Under the pieces are notes generated by a model. The model saw only the letters and a program-made list of their open reading frames with translations. It made no database searches and was not told the origin of the DNA. Positions 1 to 5,983 of a stretch of 23,918 bases of DNA are shown here, piece after piece. Position 1 is the first letter of the stretch, and each line of letters opens with the position of its first letter. The stretch covers positions 6,452 to 30,369 of the forward strand of contig DFEA01000096.1 of NCBI GenBank assembly GCA_002368575.1, read 5' to 3'. The translations under genes and the position numbers were made by a program. This stretch comes from Lachnospiraceae bacterium UBA3814. GTDB taxonomy: Bacteria > Bacillota > Clostridia > Lachnospirales > Lachnospiraceae.

Positions 1-1194
1 GCGGAAAACGGTGAGGAGGAAAGGAGCTATCCTTATAAAAACCTGTTTGCCCATGCCGTAGGTTATTCCGACAGGGGCAAGTCCGGTGTTGAGCTTATGT
101 CGAATCTCACCCTTCTTACCTCGGATGATTATCTGCCGGATCGTGTTTCAAATATACTGAACGGCAGAAAGAACAACGGGAACAACGTGGTAACGACACT
201 GGATATCAACATGCAGGCCGCGGCCTATGAGGCTCTCGGCGATTTCAGGGGCGCGATCATAGCGCTTGACGCAAGGACCGGGGCTGTGCTCTGTATGGTA
301 AGCAAGCCGGATTTTGATCCCGAAAGCATAGCTGAAAGCTGGGATGCGATCAACGCGGATCCTGAAAGGGGAGCGCTTGTCAACCGCTGCACCCAGGGCT
401 TATATCCCCCGGGATCCACCTTTAAGATAGTCACCATGCTTGAATATCTTAAGGAAAACAGCGATGAAGAGCTTAAGGAGTTTTCCTTCGACTGCGGCGG
501 AAGCTTCAGTAAGGACGGGTATACCATAAACTGCTATCACGGCAGAAATCACGGAATTGTCGATATCAATACCGCCTTCTCAGAGTCCTGCAACTCGGCC
601 TTTGCATATATGGGTACCTCCTTTGACAGGTCAGGCTTTAAGGATACCTGCGAGAAGCTGCTGTTTAACAGGGAGCTGCCTTTGAAATTCCCTTATAATA
701 AAAGCTATGTGCCTATAGGCCCGGGCTCGGATACGGGAGAGGTAATGCAGACCGCTATCGGACAGGGGAAGATGCAGACTACGCCGATGCATATGGCCAT
801 GATAACCCAGGCTATCGCAAACGGCGGCGTCCTTATGACTCCTTACATCATAGATCATATTGAAAACTCGGGCGGGGATGTGATAAAAAGCTTTGCTCCA
901 AAGGAATACGGAAGGATAATTGAAAAAGAGCATGCGGACAGGCTGTGTGAGCTGATGGAGGAGGTCGTAAGGGACGGGACGGCCACCAGGCTTAAGAGCG
1001 ATAGCTTCACTGCCGCGGGTAAAACGGGCTCGGCTGAGTATTCATCAAATAAGGTAATGTCCCACGCCTGGTTTACCTGCTTTGCCCCGGTTCAGGACCC
1101 CGAGGTGGTCGTTACCGTGATAGCGGAGGAGGCCGGTTCGGGCGGACAGTTTGCGGTCCCGATGGCAAAGAGTGTTCTGGACGCCTGGTTCTGA
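1..1194 (+). CDS. Class B penicillin-binding protein, transpeptidase domain (5' end outside window)
   Basis: Peptidoglycan D,D-transpeptidase acting outside the membrane, which cross-links stem peptides during elongation or division. The open frame runs in from base 1, so the N-terminal anchor and dimerisation part lie upstream and the ATG at 97 is internal. All three penicillin-binding motifs are present, numbered from base 1: SxxK as STFK at residues 139-142 (catalytic Ser139), SxN as SCN at 196-198, and KTG as KTGSAE starting at 341. The N-terminal end of the visible part contains the GYSD...G region that leads into the transpeptidase domain of PbpA/FtsI-type proteins. The protein ends with TGA at 1192. 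In clostridia this kind of gene commonly follows an FtsW/RodA glycosyltransferase, but that part is not in the window. The class B assignment is firm; which paralogue it is (PbpA, FtsI or SpoVD-like) cannot be decided here. Confidence 0.93.
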   Translation, partial: AENGEEERSYPYKNLFAHAVGYSDRGKSGVELMSNLTLLTSDDYLPDRVSNILNGRKNNGNNVVTTLDINMQAAAYEALGDFRGAIIALDARTGAVLCMVSKPDFDPESIAESWDAINADPERGALVNRCTQGLYPPGSTFKIVTMLEYLKENSDEELKEFSFDCGGSFSKDGYTINCYHGRNHGIVDINTAFSESCNSAFAYMGTSFDRSGFKDTCEKLLFNRELPLKFPYNKSYVPIGPGSDTGEVMQTAIGQGKMQTTPMHMAMITQAIANGGVLMTPYIIDHIENSGGDVIKSFAPKEYGRIIEKEHADRLCELMEEVVRDGTATRLKSDSFTAAGKTGSAEYSSNKVMSHAWFTCFAPVQDPEVVVTVIAEEAGSGGQFAVPMAKSVLDAWF

Positions 1195-1246
1195 AGGCCT
1201 TTGCGAGGGAGTATAATTGATTGTCCCGGTGATTGTTACGGCGGTC

Positions 1247-1275
1247 TTGCAAGGCTGTCAAAAAAACGGTATTAT
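1247..1275 (+). promoter_or_regulatory. Probable SigA promoter for the 1375 gene
   Basis: TTGCAA at 1247-1252 and TATTAT at 1270-1275 are separated by exactly 17 bases. Predicted transcription start is near 1282, giving a leader of about 93 bases. It lies in the gap after the penicillin-binding protein gene, so the following genes may form a separate transcript. Confidence 0.5.
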
Positions 1276-1328
1276 AGAGAGCGGATCAGGCGTTTTTACT
1301 TAATTCGTTTACTATATGATCGCGGGGT

Positions 1329-1360
1329 CCGGCGCCTTCGATTACAGTGAAGGAGGCCGG
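1329..1360 (+). promoter_or_regulatory. Leader hairpin that buries a Shine-Dalgarno-like sequence
   Basis: CCGGC (1329-1333) pairs with GCCGG (1356-1360) and CCTTC (1335-1339) with GAAGG (1349-1353), around a 9-base loop. The 3' arm contains AAGGAGG, the only strong ribosome-binding sequence before the ATG at 1375, and it lies 18 bases upstream of that ATG. This may limit translation of the small gene downstream, or may simply be a stable leader. Confidence 0.35.
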
Positions 1361-1374
1361 TCCTTACAAAGGAA

Positions 1375-1701
1375 ATGATAAGATATTCAAAAAAACTGTA
1401 TCTTACAAAACAAACCGAAAAGGAGCTTTCGGAGATAAAGATAAAGCTTTTTACAGGTGCGGGAATGATCGGCATCTGCTTTATCCTTCTGTCGGAAAAC
1501 GGAGTGGATGTATTCGATATCGTTCCTGCGGAGATGTTTAAGCAGAGGCGGTTTCGAAGGCTTGACCATACGATCATAGGTATAGCCGAGAGCAGAAGAG
1601 CGGCTTTTTCTCTGGTAAAGGACATCATCATGGAGCATTTTGAGGTGACCGGGAGCTATTTTGAGCTGAGAAAGGATATAGAAGAGCGGATTTTAGGTTG
1701 A
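1375..1701 (+). CDS. Small protein of unknown function
   Basis: A 108-residue protein I do not recognise. It looks like a real gene: codon choice matches its neighbours throughout the frame, and it is followed 6 bases later by the DUF2953-type gene, suggesting translational coupling. The N-terminus is basic (KLYLTKQTEKELSEIKIKL), followed by a short hydrophobic stretch at about residues 28-40 that could be buried or weakly membrane-associated, then charged helices. There is no signal peptide and no motif I can name. The start is uncertain: the frame is closed by a TGA at 1348-1350, no other ATG, GTG or TTG lies between that stop and 1375, and the AAGGAGG is 18 bases away, with only AAAGGA directly before the ATG. 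Function unknown. Confidence 0.65.
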   Translation: MIRYSKKLYLTKQTEKELSEIKIKLFTGAGMIGICFILLSENGVDVFDIVPAEMFKQRRFRRLDHTIIGIAESRRAAFSLVKDIIMEHFEVTGSYFELRKDIEERILG

Positions 1702-1707
1702 CATAAC

Positions 1708-2904
1708 ATGGAATTGTTTTTGCTGATCCTGAAAATAACAGGAATTACGCTTCTTATCATAGCCGGGCTGCTGATACTTATAGTGCTGGCCGTGTTGTTT
1801 GTCCCCATAAGGTACGGTGCATACAGCATAAGAAAAGCCGGGGTCAGCCCGTTTTGCGCAAGGCTTAATGTACACTGGTTCCTTCATATCGTCGGTCTGT
1901 ACATAAGCTATGATGACGGGCTTTCCTATGTGCTTAAGATCTTCGGGATACCTGTTAAAAAAAGCGGAGGCAGCAGCGATGAAGGCAGCGGGAAGGATAA
2001 GAAAAGGAAACGCGCAAAGAAAAAAAACGCGGGAAAAAGGAAGGCCGGTCACTTAAAGGAAAAGGATACCGAAACTGTTGAAAATGAGCCGGAGGCTTTG
2101 AAACAGGAACCCGCGGCAGCGGAAGCGATCCCCGAAACAGAGGTACAGGAAGCAGAGGCGGTCCCCGCAACAGAGGTACAGGAAGCGGAAGCGGTTCCCG
2201 AAACAGAAGTACAGGAAGCAGAGGCGGTTTTTGAAACCGAGGTAAAGGAAGCGGAAGCCGCAGAGGCTGTGGAAACGGCAGAAGGAACTGCTTCACCGAC
2301 TGTGGAAGCGGCAGAGGAAATAGCTTCAGCGGCCGCGGAAACCGAGAAAGCGGTTTTCTCAGAGGCTGATGTCACAGAGGCGGAAGCAGCGGAAAAGGAA
2401 GAGTCCGCAGGGGCTGAAGAAGGAAAAGCCTCATTCCTTTCGAGGCTTTCTGATTTTTATAAGAGGCTTTCAGGAATGGCCGTGGCTTTGAAGGAAAAGC
2501 TTGTCGCAATCATCCGTGTGCCCGAAAGGCTGATTAATGATCTGAATGTTTACATCGATTTCCTGTCTGATGAAAATACGAAGGAGCAGCTGTCAAATAT
2601 ATATTCTGAGACAAAGAAGCTTCTGGGACATATAAAGCCTGTAAAATATGATATATATCTGCTAACAGGCAATGAGGATCCTTATGTAACGGGAAGCATA
2701 CTGGCGGTGCTTGCGATCATAAGTCCTGTCTTCGGCAGAGCTTTAAGGGTGGAACCGTGTTTTGACAGGAATATAACGGAATTTGAGGCTGAGTTTAGGG
2801 GCAGGGTGGTCGTTTTTACTGTGCTTCTGATCCTATACAGGGTATTTTATCATAAAGGCTTTAAGGAAATGAAGGCAAGGTACATGGAGCTTAGTGTACG
2901 ATAG
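1708..2904 (+). CDS. DUF2953-type membrane protein with acidic repeat insert
   Basis: A 398-residue membrane protein related to the DUF2953 proteins that often precede gerW/ytfJ in clostridia. A hydrophobic segment at about residues 4-33 anchors it. Residues 35-85 form the N-terminal half of the conserved domain. The C-terminal half (about 275-398) carries the family-like stretch TGNEDPYVTGSILAVLA (320-336) and ends with a second hydrophobic segment near 366-380. Between the halves is a long insert: a lysine/arginine-rich block (97-118), then a Glu/Ala/Val-rich low-complexity region (about 120-240) with four 11-residue repeats of the form P-E-T-E-V-Q-E-A-E-A-V. The core family has no well-established function. 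The start is the ATG 6 bases after the previous stop; the upstream ribosome site is weak, consistent with coupling. It is followed by gerW after a 119-base gap. Confidence 0.75.
   Translation: MELFLLILKITGITLLIIAGLLILIVLAVLFVPIRYGAYSIRKAGVSPFCARLNVHWFLHIVGLYISYDDGLSYVLKIFGIPVKKSGGSSDEGSGKDKKRKRAKKKNAGKRKAGHLKEKDTETVENEPEALKQEPAAAEAIPETEVQEAEAVPATEVQEAEAVPETEVQEAEAVFETEVKEAEAAEAVETAEGTASPTVEAAEEIASAAAETEKAVFSEADVTEAEAAEKEESAGAEEGKASFLSRLSDFYKRLSGMAVALKEKLVAIIRVPERLINDLNVYIDFLSDENTKEQLSNIYSETKKLLGHIKPVKYDIYLLTGNEDPYVTGSILAVLAIISPVFGRALRVEPCFDRNITEFEAEFRGRVVVFTVLLILYRVFYHKGFKEMKARYMELSVR
2131..2262 (+). repeat. Four 33-base tandem repeats inside the DUF2953-type gene
   Basis: Units at 2131-2163, 2164-2196, 2197-2229 and 2230-2262 encode residues 142-185. 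The first three differ at only a few positions; the fourth has diverged (TTT for CCC, AAG for CAG, GCC GCA at the end). The unit length is a multiple of three, so copy number can change without breaking the frame. Confidence 0.9.
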
Positions 2905-2906
2905 TT

Positions 2907-2971
2907 TATACTGATTAACGAAAAAGTTGCCAATCAATTGAGTGTATAACGAGTGAACGCACGGTTCTCGT
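2907..2971 (+). repeat. Degenerate copy of a dispersed intergenic repeat, with a small hairpin
   Basis: Bases 2907-2924 (TATACTGATTAACGAAAA) match the reverse complement of 20698-20715 at 17 of 18 positions; the latter is the 3' arm of a perfect hairpin before the DUF4956 gene. Further pieces (AAGTTGCC, ATTGAGTG) resemble the first hairpin of that array in the same order. A separate hairpin follows: ACGAG plus AAC (2949-2958) pairs with GTT plus CTCGT (2964-2971). No promoter for gerW is obvious in this gap. Confidence 0.5.
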
Positions 2972-3023
2972 AAATAAAAATGGCAGTTAATTGTGTTCGC
3001 GAGTATAAAGGCAGGAGGCAGAA

Positions 3024-3527
3024 ATGGCAGAGAAAGGATTTAATGACGTTGTAAGCTCTTTGATGAACGGAATGAACGGATTTCTTTCTTCCAAAACCGT
3101 AGTAGGAGAGCCTGTAAAGGTCGGGGATACCATAATAGTTCCCTTTGTTGAGGTCTCATTCGGAATGGGAGCCGGTAATTTCAGAGGGGAAAAAAAGGAC
3201 AACGGAGCCGGAGGGCTTTCAGGGAAAATGGTGCCGAGTGCCGTGCTCGTAATATCCAACGGAACCACAAGACTGGTAAATATCAGGAATCAGGACGGGC
3301 TTACAAAGATACTAGATATGGTTCCCGATCTTGTTAATAATATTGCGGGCAGAAAAAACCGGACAATAAATGACGAGGACGCGGTCAGAGAGGCCTTCAG
3401 GGAGGAAAGAAGTGCCGCGGCGAAGCCTGAGGCACAGGCTGAAGAGAGTAAGCGGGAGGGAAGCGGAGCTGAAGAAAGCAAGAAGGACGTAAGACCGGCC
3501 GAAGAGGACGGCAGCAACAGGACGTAA
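3024..3527 (+). CDS. ytfJ: GerW family sporulation protein (YtfJ)
   Basis: A 167-residue member of the GerW/YtfJ family of spore-associated proteins, which in Bacillus is made during sporulation and linked to germination. The conserved core runs from about residue 5 to 105: TVVGEPVKVGDTIIVPF (25-41), then SFGMGAGNF (45-53), a GAGGLSGKM stretch (61-69) and PSAVLVI (71-77). The start ATG has AGGAGG 5 bases upstream (3013-3018). The C-terminal tail (about 115-167) is charged, rich in Glu, Lys, Ala and Ser, and probably disordered. A 35-base tandem duplication shifts the frame at its end and supplies the stop codon. The upstream neighbour is the DUF2953-type gene, the usual partner order. The family is also found in clostridia that seldom sporulate, so it does not prove spore formation. 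Confidence 0.88.
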   Translation: MAEKGFNDVVSSLMNGMNGFLSSKTVVGEPVKVGDTIIVPFVEVSFGMGAGNFRGEKKDNGAGGLSGKMVPSAVLVISNGTTRLVNIRNQDGLTKILDMVPDLVNNIAGRKNRTINDEDAVREAFREERSAAAKPEAQAEESKREGSGAEESKKDVRPAEEDGSNRT

Positions 3528-3553
3528 GACCGGCTGAACAGGACTGCGGCAAT
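3484..3553 (+). repeat. 35-base tandem duplication spanning the gerW stop codon
   Basis: Copy 1 (3484-3518) and copy 2 (3519-3553) both begin AGGACGTAAGACCGGC and differ at only about six positions. Because 35 is not a multiple of three, the second copy is read in another frame, where its ACG TAA ends the protein. Confidence 0.85.
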
Positions 3554-3613
3554 TGGAGGCAAGGCGAGTTTATATTTCTATAATAATTAATTTAGATTTA
3601 CATAATATTTTTC

Positions 3614-3642
3614 TTGACACCTGTTTTTGACTGTTATATAGT
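3614..3642 (+). promoter_or_regulatory. Strong SigA promoter with AT-rich upstream element
   Basis: A perfect TTGACA (3614-3619), a 17-base spacer and TATAGT (3637-3642) are preceded by about 45 bases of nearly pure A and T (3570-3613), resembling an UP element. It is the closest match to consensus in the window. Predicted start is near 3649, about 155 bases before the J-domain gene. Confidence 0.8.
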
Positions 3643-3648
3643 ATTGAT

Positions 3649-3803
3649 ACGGATTATCTGTCGCAGCCTGGGAACTGCGTTTCAGATCGGGGGTTATCTT
3701 CTTGGTGGCTTCCACCGATATATGCTTTGAGGGTTGAGTATATGACAGGCCGGTGTGCTGTGGGAAGGCACTTCGGTTTCAGGGGATTAATAAGGGGAAA
3801 AAA
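3649..3803 (+). ncRNA. Structured 5' leader, possible cis-regulatory RNA
   Basis: Transcribed leader with several hairpins. Hairpin 1 (3656-3687): ATCTG pairs with CAGAT and CGCAG with CTGCG, loop CCTGGGAA. Hairpin 2 (3702-3718): TTGGTGG with CCACCGA. A weaker pairing joins ATATGC (3719-3724) to GTATAT. Hairpin 3 (3750-3776): CCG with CGG and GTGC with GCAC, loop TGTGGGAAG. Loops 1 and 3 share TGGGAA, and both could pair with CTTCCAC in hairpin 2, so alternative folds are possible. It matches no riboswitch class I know, has no terminator, and ends at the ribosome site AAGGGGA (3792-3798). It may be a regulatory leader rather than a separate RNA gene. Confidence 0.4.
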
Positions 3804-4361
3804 ATGGATATAGCAAAGGATATAGTCATTACTGCCGATAACCTGGCTTCTATTAAGTTCTGGATCATGCAGGAAATGCAGAAGCTTGAGGATGAGCGTG
3901 ACGAGCTTGAGACTGAGCAGATCGAGCTTGAGCTCAAAAAGGACAAGTTTGCCGCGGAAAAAAGAAGGTATGACGAGGAAAGGCTAAAGCTTGAGGCTGC
4001 CCTGAAGAAGAGAGAGGCAAGTGCGGATCTTGAAAAAAAGAGCCTGGCTTACCAGAAAAACCTGATGGAAAGGAAGCTTGCCATCCTTGAAAACGGCTTT
4101 GACGAGCTTAACAGGGATAAGCAGTCCCTTGAAAGGGAAAAGGAAGAATTTAACGTCCTGAAGGCTAATCTCTATGCCGATACTTCAAAGAGGACACATG
4201 ATGACGTGGGGCTTCTGTTCCACGGGGTCGATAATATCCTCGCTCTGAAGAAAAGGTACCGGGATCTTCTGAAGATCTTCCATCCCGATAATCTCGACGG
4301 AGATAACGAGGCAGTGCAGATAATAAATGAAGAGTACGCAATGCTGAAGGAATACTATTGA
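3804..4361 (+). CDS. Coiled-coil protein with C-terminal J-domain remnant
   Basis: A 185-residue cytoplasmic protein. Residues about 20-122 are a long heptad-rich, Glu/Lys-rich coiled coil. Residues about 145-185 match the second half of a DnaJ J-domain: a helix KKRYRDLLKIF, the HPD motif at 160-162 that contacts Hsp70 (DnaK), a loop, and a helix NEEYAMLKEYY. The first J-domain helix is reduced or formed by the coiled coil. An interaction with DnaK is therefore likely by family knowledge, while the client or scaffold role of the coiled coil is unknown. The start is the ATG at 3804, preceded by AAGGGGA, and not the in-frame GTG at 3753, which falls inside leader hairpin 3. The gene is a single-gene transcript between a strong promoter and a good terminator. 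Confidence 0.8.
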   Translation: MDIAKDIVITADNLASIKFWIMQEMQKLEDERDELETEQIELELKKDKFAAEKRRYDEERLKLEAALKKREASADLEKKSLAYQKNLMERKLAILENGFDELNRDKQSLEREKEEFNVLKANLYADTSKRTHDDVGLLFHGVDNILALKKRYRDLLKIFHPDNLDGDNEAVQIINEEYAMLKEYY

Positions 4362-4367
4362 TACTGA

Positions 4368-4390
4368 CAGCGCCTTAAAGGCGCTGTTTT
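4368..4390 (+). terminator. Rho-independent terminator after the J-domain gene
   Basis: CAGCGCC (4368-4374), a 5-base loop and GGCGCTG (4380-4386) are followed by TTTT. It starts 7 bases after the stop codon. Confidence 0.85.
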
Positions 4391-4443
4391 AAATTGTATC
4401 AAAGCGCATATTCCGAAGGCATACCTGTGCGGGAGAGAAATAT

Positions 4444-5814
4444 ATGGCAAAGCTTCTTCAGGGTAAGAGCAATGAAATAGATATGGTCAGCGGATCGCTT
4501 GCCGATAAGATCGTTAAGTTTGCCGTGCCGTTAATGGCAACGAGTGTACTGCAGCAGCTTTTCAACGCCGCGGATATAGCTGTCGTCGGAAGATTCGCAA
4601 ATCCCAGGGCTATGGCGGCGGTAGGCAGCAATGCGTCCGTGATAAATCTCATAATTGGACTTTTTATGGGACTGTCGGTGGGAGCCAATGTCGTTATCGC
4701 AAACCTGATAGGGGCAGGGAAAAGGGAGAGGATAAACGATGCGGTCCATACGGTTATCACGGTAGCGCTCATTACCGGAATCATCACGCTGGTGCTTGGC
4801 CTTATAGTATCAAGGCCGCTGCTTGCGCTTATGGGTGCCCCCGGGGATGTCATGGAATATGCCATCCTGTACCTCAGGATATATTGCGCTGCCATGCCCT
4901 TTATCATGCTCTATAATTTCGGCTCCGCAATATTAAGGAGCAAGGGCGACAGCAGAAGACCGTTACTCAGCCTGTTCCTTTCCGGGATCATAAATGTGAT
5001 CTTAAACCTTATCCTTGTTATCGGCTTTGATCTTCATGTGATCGGAGTGGCGGCGGCAACCGTCGTATCCAATATCATCGGCTCCGGGCTCGTGCTTTAT
5101 TTCCTTATGACCGAGGAGGAGACCTTCAGACTGTCCCTTAAAAGGCTGTCGGTGAACCGCGCGTATCTTAGAGGAATGATAAGGGTGGGACTGCCTGCGG
5201 GGGTTCAGGGAATGGTCTTTTCACTGTCAAATGTGGTTATACAGACCTCCATAAACAGCTTCGGCGCCAGTGCCATAGCAGGCTCCACCGCGGCACAGAA
5301 TTTGGAGTTCATTTCCTACTGCGTGGTAAATGCCTTCGGACAGACAACGGTCACCTTTACAAGCCAGAATTACGGCGCCGGAAACGTGGAGAGATGCAAG
5401 AGAGTATTCAGGCTTTCCATGATTATGGGGCTGGTTGGGGATCTTATTACAGTATGCCTGTTCGTTGTCTTCAGAGAGCAGCTCCTTCATCTGTTTACGA
5501 CCGATGAGAAGGTGCTCGGGTTTGCGTTTACAAGGGTATATATAGCCTGCGGTACTCATTTCCTGATATCCACCTATGAAATAAGCGGAGGCGCGTTAAG
5601 GGGCATGAATCATTCACTTGCTCCCGCGCTTACCTCCATCTTCGGCACCTGTGCCTTCAGGCTGCTCTGGGTATTCACGGCGGTAAAAAAATATCATACC
5701 TTTGAGACCCTTATCATGGTATATCCCGTATCCTGGGTGATAACCGGAGCCCTTATGCTGACCGAATACTTCATTATCAGAAAAATTGAATTTAAGGCCA
5801 TCGAAAAGCGCTGA
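4444..5814 (+). CDS. MATE family efflux transporter
   Basis: A 456-residue, 12-helix multidrug and toxin extrusion-type transporter that moves cationic drugs or metabolites out of the cell in exchange for Na+ or H+. Two homologous six-helix halves can be seen, each starting with a similar pattern: FAVPLMATSVLQQLFNAADIAVVGR near residue 20, and a GLPAGVQGMVFSLSNVVIQTSINSFG-type stretch near residue 245. Length and order fit the NorM/MepA-like branch common in gut clostridia. The substrate cannot be predicted. The start ATG has GGGAGAG about 7 bases upstream. It follows a terminator and no clear promoter is visible in the 53-base gap. No terminator with a T tract follows it. Confidence 0.92.
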   Translation: MAKLLQGKSNEIDMVSGSLADKIVKFAVPLMATSVLQQLFNAADIAVVGRFANPRAMAAVGSNASVINLIIGLFMGLSVGANVVIANLIGAGKRERINDAVHTVITVALITGIITLVLGLIVSRPLLALMGAPGDVMEYAILYLRIYCAAMPFIMLYNFGSAILRSKGDSRRPLLSLFLSGIINVILNLILVIGFDLHVIGVAAATVVSNIIGSGLVLYFLMTEEETFRLSLKRLSVNRAYLRGMIRVGLPAGVQGMVFSLSNVVIQTSINSFGASAIAGSTAAQNLEFISYCVVNAFGQTTVTFTSQNYGAGNVERCKRVFRLSMIMGLVGDLITVCLFVVFREQLLHLFTTDEKVLGFAFTRVYIACGTHFLISTYEISGGALRGMNHSLAPALTSIFGTCAFRLLWVFTAVKKYHTFETLIMVYPVSWVITGALMLTEYFIIRKIEFKAIEKR

Positions 5815-5863
5815 GGCAAGAGTTCACCGAAGGGCGGGCTGCTGCACGCTCAGGCTGCGATAC

Positions 5864-5915
5864 TCATACATTTTGAAGTCTTAAAGTATGAAAAATCCAT
5901 ATTCTGTGTTATAAT
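5864..5915 (+). promoter_or_regulatory. Extended -10 promoter with overlapping inverted repeat
   Basis: TATAAT at 5910-5915 is directly preceded by TGT, an extended -10 that tolerates a poor -35. Upstream, TCATAC plus TTT (5864-5873) is an inverted repeat with AAAGTATGA (5883-5891), ending in the -35 position. That repeat could be an operator or the remains of a terminator for the MATE gene. The promoter would drive the receiver-GGDEF-EAL gene. Confidence 0.5.
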
Positions 5916-5983
5916 GTAGCAGGTGTCACAGGTTATCCTTTAACGGATGAAGGCTTCCGTAGCATGAGCGGGGGGGATACAGA

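Noticed and set aside
1211..1216. TATAAT as a -10 box
   Set aside because: No acceptable -35 lies 16-18 bases upstream, as that region is the end of the penicillin-binding protein gene. The pair at 1247/1270 is better.
2049..2375. A 108-codon minus-strand frame with Ala/Ser repeats
   Set aside because: It is the antisense image of the Glu/Ala repeats in the DUF2953-type gene.
3649..3803. 6S RNA or a known riboswitch
   Set aside because: The two ends do not pair to close a long 6S-like rod, there is no terminator, and none of the conserved cores I know (SAM, TPP, cobalamin, c-di-GMP, c-di-AMP, ZTP, T-box) is present.
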